A stretch of 64,000 nt of DNA, from assembly GCF_000968375.1 (NCBI RefSeq), contig NZ_CP009933.1, positions 3,162,001-3,226,000 of the forward strand, written 5' to 3'. Within the stretch, counting starts at the first letter, position 1, and each line of letters opens with the position of its first letter. The position numbers and the translations under genes were made by a program. This DNA is from Clostridium scatologenes (GTDB lineage: Bacteria > Bacillota > Clostridia > Clostridiales > Clostridiaceae). Positions 51,498-59,382 of this stretch are shown here, one piece after another. The notes below the pieces were generated by a model that ran no database searches, was not told the DNA's origin, and saw nothing but the letters and a program-made list of their open reading frames with translations.

Positions 51498-53351
51498 TTA
51501 TGTAGATTGAGAATATATATCTGAAAATTCGATATTAATTCTTTCTATATTAGTCTCATACATAGAATTTTCTTCACTCGGTTCTTGTTCTGTAATTATT
51601 TCAGGAAGTTTAATAATAAACTCACTTCCTTCTCCTAATTTACTTTTAACTTCGATTGTTCCACCATGCATTTCTACAAACGACTTAACAAGACATAATC
51701 CTATACCCGTCCCTTCACTGTTTCTTCTTAAGGTTTTATCAACTTGTCCAAATCTTTCAAAAATCATTTTCATTTTATCTTCAGGGATGCCAACACCTGT
51801 ATCCTTTACAGAAATAATAATACTGTTTCCTAGATCATTCATATTTACATATATTTTCCCTCCAGAATTAGTAAATTTGATGGAATTGGACAATAGATTA
51901 AGAATAATTCTTTCAATTTTATCTGCATCAAAATTCATTACTTTTTCTTCCACATCAGTATCAAATATAAGATTTATTCCTTTACTTTCTACATATGATA
52001 CAACAGATAAAGTAATATCTTCAACAACACTGACTATGTTATACCTCCCAGCATGAAGTTTAAGGAAACCTGAATCCACCCTAGTTATATCTAATAAATT
52101 ATTAATCAACTTTAAAAGCCTATAACAATTTTGTTTTACCACCTTAAGATATTTATGCTGTTTTTCTATATTTTCTCCTTGATTTTTATTAATATATAAA
52201 TTTAATACTTGTACTGCAGAAAATATAACATTTAAAGGAGTTTTCAATTCATGTGATATATTTGAAAAAAATTCCGTTATCATTTTATTGAATTCACGAG
52301 TTTCATTTAATAATTTTATATTTTCCTCTACATCTTTTTCAAGCTTTTCTACCTGCTTTTCTGAAGTTATGTCACTTAAAATACTCAATATTGTTTGTTT
52401 TCCTTCATATATAAAATATGTAGAAGTATTTTTCACAATAATTATATCTCCATTACTTTTCATTACCTTCTCTTCAAAAACTAATCTAGTTATTTCTTTA
52501 TCATATATTTGTTTAAATTTATTTTTCACATTATTTTTTTCATCATCAGTAGTAAAATCAAAAATAGATTTTTCATTTAAATCCTCTGTTTTTGTAAATC
52601 CAACTAATTTTACAGCACTCTCATTTGTAAATATCACTTTATCATCACGATGAACAAAAATTGCATCTCTCGAGTTTTCAATAAGTAAATTATAACAAGC
52701 TTCATTATTTAAAAGCATTTTTTCCACATATTTACGATGTTTTTCCTGTTTACTTAATTTACTGTTCAATGTTTTAAGCTGCATATCTTTTTGTTTTAAA
52801 TTTTCTTTTTCAATTTTAACATAATGCCCTAATGGCCAAGCTGTCAAAATAAAAACTCCAACTAAAATCAAATCATTTTCAAAATATAAATTAACTCCAT
52901 TAGAAGGTCCATGAACTAAATCCATTATCAATATTATTGCAGATGAAATTAAGGCTATGCTCATTCCATATTTCATACCAAATTGTAAAGTTGACGTTAT
53001 AATTAAAAATAAAAATAAGAATTTATATTGACTCGTATAACTATTAGACAGGAAGATAGAGAATGAAAATATTATGATAAATACCATATTTTCTATAATT
53101 TGCATTCTTTTTATGTATTTAGATTTAAATATCCTTATAGAAAAAAATGACCACCCCCAGTAAATTAAGAACATTAAACAAATTAACAAACCTAATTCAA
53201 CAATATAAAAACAATTTTCATTAACAAGATTCTGATTTTTCATAAAAAATCCATTGTAAATTACGATTCCGCAAAAACATAATGAAACTAATTTCACAAT
53301 AGATACTATATTATATATATTTTCTTGTCTGTTTTTATCAATACTATCCAT
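51498..53351 (-). CDS. orphan membrane PAS histidine kinase
   Basis: About 617 residues. The first about 180 residues form five to six membrane helices, then a coiled segment, a PAS domain (residues about 220-330), HisKA with H367 in SNISHELKTPLNV, and HATPase with NSIKFTNSGGKI, DTGVGIPEDKM and GTGIGLCLVKSFVEMHGG. No response regulator gene adjoins it. It follows agrBD after a terminator. Orphan kinases of this architecture phosphorylate Spo0A in clostridia, so a link between the peptide signal and sporulation is an attractive inference, not shown here. The ATG at 53351 follows GGGTG. Confidence 0.85.
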   Translation of the reverse strand: MDSIDKNRQENIYNIVSIVKLVSLCFCGIVIYNGFFMKNQNLVNENCFYIVELGLLICLMFLIYWGWSFFSIRIFKSKYIKRMQIIENMVFIIIFSFSIFLSNSYTSQYKFLFLFLIITSTLQFGMKYGMSIALISSAIILIMDLVHGPSNGVNLYFENDLILVGVFILTAWPLGHYVKIEKENLKQKDMQLKTLNSKLSKQEKHRKYVEKMLLNNEACYNLLIENSRDAIFVHRDDKVIFTNESAVKLVGFTKTEDLNEKSIFDFTTDDEKNNVKNKFKQIYDKEITRLVFEEKVMKSNGDIIIVKNTSTYFIYEGKQTILSILSDITSEKQVEKLEKDVEENIKLLNETREFNKMITEFFSNISHELKTPLNVIFSAVQVLNLYINKNQGENIEKQHKYLKVVKQNCYRLLKLINNLLDITRVDSGFLKLHAGRYNIVSVVEDITLSVVSYVESKGINLIFDTDVEEKVMNFDADKIERIILNLLSNSIKFTNSGGKIYVNMNDLGNSIIISVKDTGVGIPEDKMKMIFERFGQVDKTLRRNSEGTGIGLCLVKSFVEMHGGTIEVKSKLGEGSEFIIKLPEIITEQEPSEENSMYETNIERINIEFSDIYSQST

Positions 53352-53391
53352 ACTTTTCACACCCATATAATTATTTATTATAACTCTGTAA

Positions 53392-53427
53392 AAATATAAG
53401 GATCAAAAACTTGACCCTTATATTTTT
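53392..53427 (-). terminator. terminator between agrD and the kinase
   Basis: AATATAAGGATCAA (53392-53406, partial) pairs with TTGACCCTTATATT (53411-53424), flanked by A and T runs on both sides. It separates agrBD from the kinase, so the kinase probably has its own promoter or gets reduced read-through. Confidence 0.75.
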
Positions 53428-53433
53428 TAAATA

Positions 53434-53571
53434 CTATTTCTCTCTAAGACATTTTGGTTCTTTAGGTTGATAAAAACCAAAAGAACATGCTGATGCTGAT
53501 GTTGAAAGAGCACAAGACTTAAGAATTTTAGCACTTAAATCAATAGCAACTTTTTTTAAACCCTTTTTCAT
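53434..53571 (-). CDS. agrD: autoinducing peptide precursor AgrD
   Basis: A 45-residue peptide. An amphipathic N-terminus (MKKGLKKVAIDLSAKILKSC) is followed by ALSTSASACSFGFYQPKEPKCLREK. This is the AgrD plan: leader, a cysteine (C29) that closes a thiolactone, then a Pro/Glu-rich tail. The likely ring is C29-S-F-G-F33, with the tail after F33 removed by AgrB. GGAAG lies before the ATG and agrB is 12 bases upstream. The exact peptide needs mass spectrometry. Confidence 0.88.
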   Translation of the reverse strand: MKKGLKKVAIDLSAKILKSCALSTSASACSFGFYQPKEPKCLREK

Positions 53572-53583
53572 ATGTTCACTTCC

Positions 53584-54231
53584 TTACAAAATGTTTTTTA
53601 AAATATTATCTATTTTAATTAATATTTTATGCCCTTTATTCGTAAGTGTAAATGACTGCCAAACAGCACCTACACATATACATACAATGCTATTTAACAA
53701 AAATATATTATTATATTTAAAATAAAAAATTAATATTACAAATATAATTATAGACAAAATATTGAGTATTAATATAGATTGCCCTTTAAAACGTTTTTTA
53801 GTTTCCATCTTAACGATAGGCTTATCAATACTATCTACAGGAGCAAATTTGTAAACTATATAATATGAAAATATTAAACTTACTACTCCACAAAAAAGTA
53901 TTCCATATATATTAAATGTCCAATATAATTTATGAATAGTTAAAGCTAATCCTACACTCACAGTAGTTCCAATAATAGTACACCTTCCTGGAGAGCTCGC
54001 ATGAACACCACCAGAATATTTTCTTAATATATTAATGCTAAAGGAAATAATAATTACTTCTATTAACACATTTAAAACAATTCCAAATACCATAATCCAT
54101 AAAATTGACCATAAAATCTGTAAAAAGTTAAAAGCTCCATAAATTATGACTTCTTCAGAGTCCTTATCTAATTTTAACGTTTCAGCAATTTTATATCCTA
54201 TTTTACCTGATAACTCTTCAATAAAAAACAT
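53584..54231 (-). CDS. agrB: AgrB-type peptide-processing membrane protease
   Basis: A 215-residue membrane protein with about five to six helices. The catalytic pair is H77 and C84 in RKYSGGVHASSPGRCTIIG, the same spacing and numbers as in Staphylococcus AgrB. It cuts the C-terminal tail of AgrD and forms the thiolactone. AAAGGAT precedes the ATG. Its first 14 bases overlap the end of the upstream membrane protein gene, so they are translationally coupled. Confidence 0.93.
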   Translation of the reverse strand: MFFIEELSGKIGYKIAETLKLDKDSEEVIIYGAFNFLQILWSILWIMVFGIVLNVLIEVIIISFSINILRKYSGGVHASSPGRCTIIGTTVSVGLALTIHKLYWTFNIYGILFCGVVSLIFSYYIVYKFAPVDSIDKPIVKMETKKRFKGQSILILNILSIIIFVILIFYFKYNNIFLLNSIVCICVGAVWQSFTLTNKGHKILIKIDNILKNIL

Positions 54232-54697
54232 TTTTTTGATCCTTTTTTTTATTTTTAAATATAAATAAGTACAATATCAAAATTAAACAAGCAAATAATA
54301 TCAAAGAAGGCATCATATACAAAGTCTTCATCATTGGATTACTTGCAATTATTTGTATACTAATTTTCAAGAAATCATTTAAGATAAATAAATTTATCCA
54401 TTCGCAAGTTAATAACAATATCGCACCAATTAGTATAGAAGATATAGCCTCATCTATAGGTATTTTATTTACAAAAACATTTATTGTAATATAAATTATT
54501 GCCATAATGATAGTATGAACTCCAAAATGAATAGGAAGTCTTCTTACTAAATAAGCTGTTACTGCAAAAAGCATGCTTGATACAAAATAATTCTTTTTAT
54601 TAATCTTTTTACTAGCAAATAAATAACTTATTAAAATATATAAAAATGATTCTGGAATAGATCTTAAAAAAAATTCCAATGGAACTAATTGTAACAT
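54218..54697 (-). CDS. small membrane protein, AgrC-sensor-like, no kinase
   Basis: A 159-residue protein with about five helices: LEFFLRSIPESFLYILISYLF, LVRRLPIHFGVHTIIMAIIY and ASNPMMKTLYMMPSLILFACLILILYLFIF. It shares RxIPExF and YLVRxLPIHxGVHxII with its paralogue at 54936-55409. The pattern resembles the membrane part of AgrC-like kinases, but no HATPase follows. The ATG at 54697 aligns with the paralogue's start. It overlaps agrB. It might sense, import or buffer the peptide; function is unknown. Confidence 0.65.
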   Translation of the reverse strand: MLQLVPLEFFLRSIPESFLYILISYLFASKKINKKNYFVSSMLFAVTAYLVRRLPIHFGVHTIIMAIIYITINVFVNKIPIDEAISSILIGAILLLTCEWINLFILNDFLKISIQIIASNPMMKTLYMMPSLILFACLILILYLFIFKNKKKDQKNVFY

Positions 54698-54787
54698 AAT
54701 TTTATTAATCCTTCCTAACATAGAATTTATAATAATTATAACATTATTTGTACATAAAAGGAATAATATATAAAAATTGTAGTATAA

Positions 54788-54820
54788 AAATTACTTTTGT
54801 CTTACTTTTTTAAGTAATTT
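54788..54820 (-). terminator. hairpin between the two sensor-like genes
   Basis: AAATTACTT (54788-54796) pairs with AAGTAATTT (54812-54820), followed on the minus strand by TTATAC. It may terminate partially. The same AATTACTTTTGT sequence occurs upstream of the first paralogue, so it may also be a binding site. The 213-base gap shows no other gene. Confidence 0.45.
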
Positions 54821-54935
54821 TCAATAAATATAAAATATCTAATTCACATTTTAGCTATCATTAATAATCTTTTATTCTCAATTAAACACTCTATTTTTTG
54901 CTTATTAAATTATAATTCTTATAATTATAAATACT

Positions 54936-55409
54936 TTATTTCTGTATACTTAAATAAACTCTTCTATTTTTATAAAACACTATGTAAAATAATGCTACTA
55001 TACCACTAAATAATATTAATGAAGGTAAAAAATATAAAACTTTCTTTACTGGATTTAACGATATTATTTTTATATCAACATTTAGCAAACTTAGTGCAAA
55101 TAAATTTGTCAGTTCACAAATTGATAATATTACAAATTCAATCAATGTACAAAATATTGATTGATTAATGTTTATCTTATTTATAAAAACAGATATTATA
55201 GGATAAATTATAGTAAGAATAATACTATGAACTCCCAAATGAATTGGAAGAAGTCTTACCAAATAAATAATTATCGCATAGAGAATGCTTGATATAATCA
55301 ATTTTTTTTTATCAATTATCTTTTTTGTAAATAGTAAACTTGCAAGAACAAATACAAACGCTTCTGGAATACCTCTACAAAAAAATTCAAAAATAGATAA
55401 TTTTATCAT
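54936..55409 (-). CDS. small membrane protein, AgrC-sensor-like paralogue
   Basis: A 157-residue protein with about five helices, about 40 percent identical by eye to the next gene. Key motif: FEFFCRGIPEAFVFVLASLLF then YLVRLLPIHLGVHSII. It also lacks a kinase part. It is the most upstream gene of the agr group on the minus strand. GGGAG precedes the ATG. Sequence conservation of the IPExF and PIHxGVH positions implies a shared ligand or partner. Function is unknown. Confidence 0.65.
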   Translation of the reverse strand: MIKLSIFEFFCRGIPEAFVFVLASLLFTKKIIDKKKLIISSILYAIIIYLVRLLPIHLGVHSIILTIIYPIISVFINKININQSIFCTLIEFVILSICELTNLFALSLLNVDIKIISLNPVKKVLYFLPSLILFSGIVALFYIVFYKNRRVYLSIQK

Positions 55410-55519
55410 GTTTAAACATTCTCCCTTTAATACAATTTATTGTAATTAAACCATAATATCTACACAAAAGTAATTTTTATCTTTAACTATATTATTATTA
55501 TACATAATAATTTTTTTAT

Positions 55520-55562
55520 TTGCAAAAAAAATTTAAATCTCATATAAAAATATATGAGATTT
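55520..55562 (-). terminator. terminator of nfnAB
   Basis: A 12-bp stem AAATCTCATATA (55535-55546) with TATATGAGATTT (55551-55562), followed on the minus strand by AAATTTTTTTTGC. Confidence 0.88.
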
Positions 55563-55577
55563 AAATTTTTTAAATTC

Positions 55578-56966
55578 CTATTTACTTAGATATTCATGAA
55601 TAGCATTAGCAGCTTTCTTTCCAGCTCCCATAGCAAGTATTACTGTTGCAGCTCCTGTTACAGCATCTCCACCAGCATATACCCCTTCTCTAGAAGTTAA
55701 ACCTGTTTCCTCTTCTGCTACTATACACTTTCTCTTATTAATTTCTAATCCTTTAGTAGTTGAAGATATTAATGGATTTGGTGATGTTCCAAGAGACATT
55801 ATCACAGTATCTACATCCATTACAAACTCTGAACCTGGTACTTCTACAGGTCTTCTTCTTCCTGATGCATCTGGTTCTCCAAGTTCCATTTTTACACATT
55901 TCATTCCTTTAACCCAGCCCTTTTCATCTCCTACAATTTCCACTGGATTTGTAAGAAGGTCAAAAATTATACCTTCTTCTTTTGCATGATGTACTTCTTC
56001 TACTCTAGCTGGAAGTTCTGATTCTGATCTTCTGTAAACTATGTGTACTTCTGCTCCTAATCTTAAAGCTGTTCTTGCAGCATCCATAGCAACATTTCCT
56101 CCACCTACTACAGCAACTTTTTTGCCTGCTTTTATAGGTGTTTCATATTCTTCCTTAAATGCTTTCATTAAGTTATTTCTTGTTAAAAATTCATTTGCTG
56201 AAAATACTCCATTGAAATTTTCCCCTGGTATTCCCATGAACTTTGGTAATCCTGCTCCTGAACCTATAAACACAGCATCAAAACCTTCTTCATTTACAAG
56301 CTCATCTATAGTTACAGTTCTTCCTATAATTACATTAGTTTCTATCTTAACGCCTAGCTTTTTAACATTTTCCACTTCATGTTTAACTACAGTTTCCTTT
56401 GGAAGTCTGAATTCTGGAATTCCATAAACTAAAACTCCACCTGCTTCATGTAAAGCTTCAAATATAGTTACATCATGACCTAGTTTTGCTAAATCTCCTG
56501 CACAAGTAAGTCCTGCTGGACCACTTCCTATAACTGCAACCTTTTTACCAGTACTAGGTTGTTTTTCTGATAAATCTATATTGTTTTCTCTTGAAAAATC
56601 AGCTACGAATCTTTCAAGCTTTCCTATAGATACTGCTTCTCCCTTTATTCCAAGCACACATTTTCCTTCACATTGGCTTTCTTGCGGACATACTCTTCCA
56701 CAGACTGCAGGAAGTGCACTAGACTGTGCTATAACTTTAGCTGCTTCTTCAAGTTCTCCTTTTTTAACATGTTCTATAAATCCAGGTATATTTATTGATA
56801 CTGGACACTGTGACACACACATAGGCTTTTTACAATTTAAACATCTTTGAGCTTCTTGTACAGCTTCTTCTTTATTATATCCTAAACAAACTTCTTCGAA
56901 ATTTGCAGCTCTCACTTTTGGTTCTTGTTCTCTTACTGGTACCTTTTTCATTCTATCATTACTCAT
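55578..56966 (-). CDS. nfnB: NfnB-like NADPH-binding subunit (glutamate synthase small-chain type)
   Basis: About 462 residues. The N-terminal domain has RCLNCKKPMCVSQCPVSINIPGFI and CGRVCPQESQCEGKCVLG, the two [4Fe-4S] cysteine sets. Two Rossmann domains follow (VAVIGSGPAGLTCAGDLAKLGHDVTIFE and KVAVVGGGNVAMDAARTALRLG). This is shared by glutamate synthase small chain and NfnB. The 1-base overlap with nfnA and the absence of gltB support electron-bifurcating NADH-dependent ferredoxin:NADP reductase. The ATG at 56966 follows AGGAGG. Confidence 0.9.
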   Translation of the reverse strand: MSNDRMKKVPVREQEPKVRAANFEEVCLGYNKEEAVQEAQRCLNCKKPMCVSQCPVSINIPGFIEHVKKGELEEAAKVIAQSSALPAVCGRVCPQESQCEGKCVLGIKGEAVSIGKLERFVADFSRENNIDLSEKQPSTGKKVAVIGSGPAGLTCAGDLAKLGHDVTIFEALHEAGGVLVYGIPEFRLPKETVVKHEVENVKKLGVKIETNVIIGRTVTIDELVNEEGFDAVFIGSGAGLPKFMGIPGENFNGVFSANEFLTRNNLMKAFKEEYETPIKAGKKVAVVGGGNVAMDAARTALRLGAEVHIVYRRSESELPARVEEVHHAKEEGIIFDLLTNPVEIVGDEKGWVKGMKCVKMELGEPDASGRRRPVEVPGSEFVMDVDTVIMSLGTSPNPLISSTTKGLEINKRKCIVAEEETGLTSREGVYAGGDAVTGAATVILAMGAGKKAANAIHEYLSK

Positions 56967-57847
56967 TAGTTGTTGCCTCCTTTGCAGCTGCAAGTATGTC
57001 CTTCTTCTTTCTCCTTAGCAATGAGTTTTCTACCTTCTTCGCTCTTATAAAGAGTTTGTCTTCTCATAGCTTCATCAAAATTAACTAAATGTCCATCAAA
57101 TTCTGGTCCATCTACACAAGTGAACTTTACTTCATCTCCAACACTAACTCTGCAAGCTCCACACATACCTGTACCATCTACCATTAACATATTTAAACTT
57201 ACTATAGTTTTAATACCATATTCAGCTGTAAGTTTAGCCACGAATTTCATCATAATCATTGGGCCTATGGCAACAACTTCATCAAATTTATTTCCTGCAT
57301 CTATAAGCTCTTTTAAAAGATTTGTTACAAGTCCTTTATAACCTGCTGATCCATCATCTGTACAAATATGTACATCAGCTCCGATGGATTCCATTTCTTT
57401 TACATAAAGTAAATGATCTTTTGTCTTTCCTCCAATAATTACATCTACATTTACACCTTTTTCTCTTAACCATTTAACCTGTGGATATACTGGTGCAGCT
57501 CCTACTCCACCAGCTACAAACATAATTCTCTTTTTCTTTAAAGCATCTAAATCTTCATGCACAAATTCTGATGGTTGTCCTAGTGGACCTACAAAGTCTG
57601 CTAAATATTCTCCAGCTTGCATGTTGTATAATTTGTTAGTTGAAGCTCCTAATGCTTGAATTACTATAGTCACTGTTCCTTTTGCTTCATCATAGTCAGC
57701 AATAGTAAGTGGAATTCTTTCTCCCTTTTCATCAATTCTGATTATTATAAATTGTCCTGGCTTAGCTGATTTTGCAACTCTTGGTGCTTCTATTTCCATT
57801 AGAAAAATACTTGGTGCTAATTCTTTTCTTTCAACAATTTTATACAT
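56966..57847 (-). CDS. nfnA: NfnA-like ferredoxin-NADP reductase subunit
   Basis: A 293-residue protein with an FAD domain (GQFIIIRIDEKGERIPLTIAD), an NAD domain (MFVAGGVGAAPVYPQVKWLREKG) and a C-terminal [2Fe-2S] site CGACRVSVGDEVKFTCVDGPEFDGH. This is the NfnA/SudB architecture. With NfnB it couples NADH and reduced ferredoxin to NADP reduction. GGGGG precedes the ATG. Sulfide dehydrogenase is the alternate name for the same family. Confidence 0.92.
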   Translation of the reverse strand: MYKIVERKELAPSIFLMEIEAPRVAKSAKPGQFIIIRIDEKGERIPLTIADYDEAKGTVTIVIQALGASTNKLYNMQAGEYLADFVGPLGQPSEFVHEDLDALKKKRIMFVAGGVGAAPVYPQVKWLREKGVNVDVIIGGKTKDHLLYVKEMESIGADVHICTDDGSAGYKGLVTNLLKELIDAGNKFDEVVAIGPMIMMKFVAKLTAEYGIKTIVSLNMLMVDGTGMCGACRVSVGDEVKFTCVDGPEFDGHLVNFDEAMRRQTLYKSEEGRKLIAKEKEEGHTCSCKGGNN

Positions 57848-57910
57848 TTTATACCCCCATATTTGAATTTTGCATTAGTAAAATAAAAAACATCACTCTT
57901 TAATAAATTC

Positions 57911-57954
57911 TATTAAAAAAACCCCAAAAATGCAATACAATTATTTCATTTTTG
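57911..57954 (-). terminator. terminator after the sigma-54 alcohol dehydrogenase
   Basis: On the minus strand CAAAAATG and CATTTTTG (57925-57932 and 57947-57954) pair, followed by GGGGTTTTTTTAATAG. It lies about 55 bases past the stop. Confidence 0.75.
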
Positions 57955-58007
57955 AGATTTAATTTATTACATACTTTAGACATACTTAATTTTTGGTACG
58001 ATAGTAA

Positions 58008-59174
58008 TTAAAAATTAACTTTCTCTCCAGTAAATGTGCATTTGAATAACTTTTTCATTTCTTCTTCAGTTATAGGTCTTGGATTTGATCCAGTACATGC
58101 ATCTAATACTGCATTATGTGCTATAAAATCTAAGTTTGCATTAAGATCTTCTTCTGTTACGCCATATTCTTTTAATGTTAGTGGTATATCCATTTTTTTA
58201 TTCATTTCTTGTATCATAGAAGTTAATGAATCTACTAATTCATCATCAGTATTGCCTGCTAAACCTAAAGTTTTAGCTATAGTTGCATATCTATCTTTAC
58301 ATGCTTTCTTATTAAAATCTATTACATAAGGAAGGAATATAGCATTTGCACAGCCATGAGGAATGTGGAATACAGCTCCTGTCTTATGTGCCATACTATG
58401 AGTAATTCCAAGTAATGCATTTGAGAATGCCATTCCTGCTAAACATTGAGCTATATGCATTTCATCTCTTGCTTCTTTATCTCCTTCATAGGATTTTATT
58501 AAATTATCTTTTACCATAACTATAGCTTGCATTGCAAGAGGATCTGAGAAATATGATCTTAATCCTGCTACATAAGCTTCTATTGCATGAGTTAAAGCAT
58601 CCATACCTGTATGAGCCGTTAATTTTGCAGGCATTGTTTGAGCAAGAGCTGGATCTATAATAGCTACATCTGGTGTTAAGTTAAAATCAGCTAAAGGATA
58701 TTTTATCTTAGCTTTATAATCAGTTATAACTGAAAAAGCAGTAACCTCTGTAGCTGTTCCACTTGTAGATGGTATAGCAACAAATTTAGCTTTTTGTCTT
58801 AAATCTGGTATTCCAAAAGGAATAACAGCTTGCTCAAAAGTAAATTCTGGATATTCATAAAATATCCACATAGCTTTAGCAGCATCTATTGGTGATCCTC
58901 CACCTATGGAAACTATCCAATCAGGTTGAAAATCTCTCATAGTTTCTGCACCCTTCATAACTGTTTCAACTGATGGATCTGGTTCAACACCTTCTATTAA
59001 TTTTATTTCCATTCCTGCTTCTTTTAGATATTCTTCAACTTTTTGAAGGAAGCCAAATTTTTTCATTGATCCTCCCCCAACAACAATTACAGCTTTCTTA
59101 CCTTTTAAAGTTTTTAAAGTTTCTAAAGTATTTTCTCCAAAATAAATATCTCTTGGTAGTGTAAATCTTGACAT
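58008..59174 (-). CDS. iron-containing alcohol dehydrogenase
   Basis: A 388-residue group III dehydrogenase: FTLPRDIYFGENTLETLKTL, VVGGGSMKKFGFL, VSIGGGSPIDAAKAMW, IPSTSGTATEVTAFSVI, TGMDALTHAIEAYV and GITHSMAHKTGAVFHIPHGCANAIFLP with the metal histidines. It differs from the 44535-45698 enzyme in length and motifs. It has a sigma-54 promoter and tandem UAS sites, and the activator gene is upstream. It probably reduces or oxidises short alcohols. The ATG at 59174 follows AGGAGG. Confidence 0.93.
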   Translation of the reverse strand: MSRFTLPRDIYFGENTLETLKTLKGKKAVIVVGGGSMKKFGFLQKVEEYLKEAGMEIKLIEGVEPDPSVETVMKGAETMRDFQPDWIVSIGGGSPIDAAKAMWIFYEYPEFTFEQAVIPFGIPDLRQKAKFVAIPSTSGTATEVTAFSVITDYKAKIKYPLADFNLTPDVAIIDPALAQTMPAKLTAHTGMDALTHAIEAYVAGLRSYFSDPLAMQAIVMVKDNLIKSYEGDKEARDEMHIAQCLAGMAFSNALLGITHSMAHKTGAVFHIPHGCANAIFLPYVIDFNKKACKDRYATIAKTLGLAGNTDDELVDSLTSMIQEMNKKMDIPLTLKEYGVTEEDLNANLDFIAHNAVLDACTGSNPRPITEEEMKKLFKCTFTGEKVNF

Positions 59175-59245
59175 CTTTATTCCTCCTATAACTATAGTTA
59201 TTAAAGTTTTAATATTGTTAAGTTTATTTTTCACTAATATTATTA

Positions 59246-59261
59246 GCAAAACCCATGCCAA
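59246..59261 (-). promoter_or_regulatory. sigma-54 promoter of alcohol dehydrogenase
   Basis: On the minus strand TTGGCATGGGTTTTGC fits TGGCAC-N5-TTGC with one mismatch (T for C). It lies about 70 bases before the ATG. Confidence 0.85.
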
Positions 59262-59301
59262 TTATGAAAACATTGTTTTATAATGTTTTAACAAAATAAA
59301 A

Positions 59302-59366
59302 TCTCAAAATTGAGATTTTTATTGTCTCAATTTTGAGATTCAGGTTATATTTTTCACAATTTGAGA
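59302..59366. promoter_or_regulatory. tandem UAS palindromes for the sigma-54 activator
   Basis: TCTCAAAATTGAGA (59302-59315) and TCTCAATTTTGAGA (59325-59338) share TCTCA-N4-TGAGA arms, and a degraded third copy TCACAATTTGAGA lies at 59354-59366. They start 41 bases upstream of the -24 element and overlap the region just past the activator stop. These are likely binding sites of the activator encoded at 59383-61305. Confidence 0.8.
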
Positions 59367-59382
59367 GGAATATCTTTACAAA

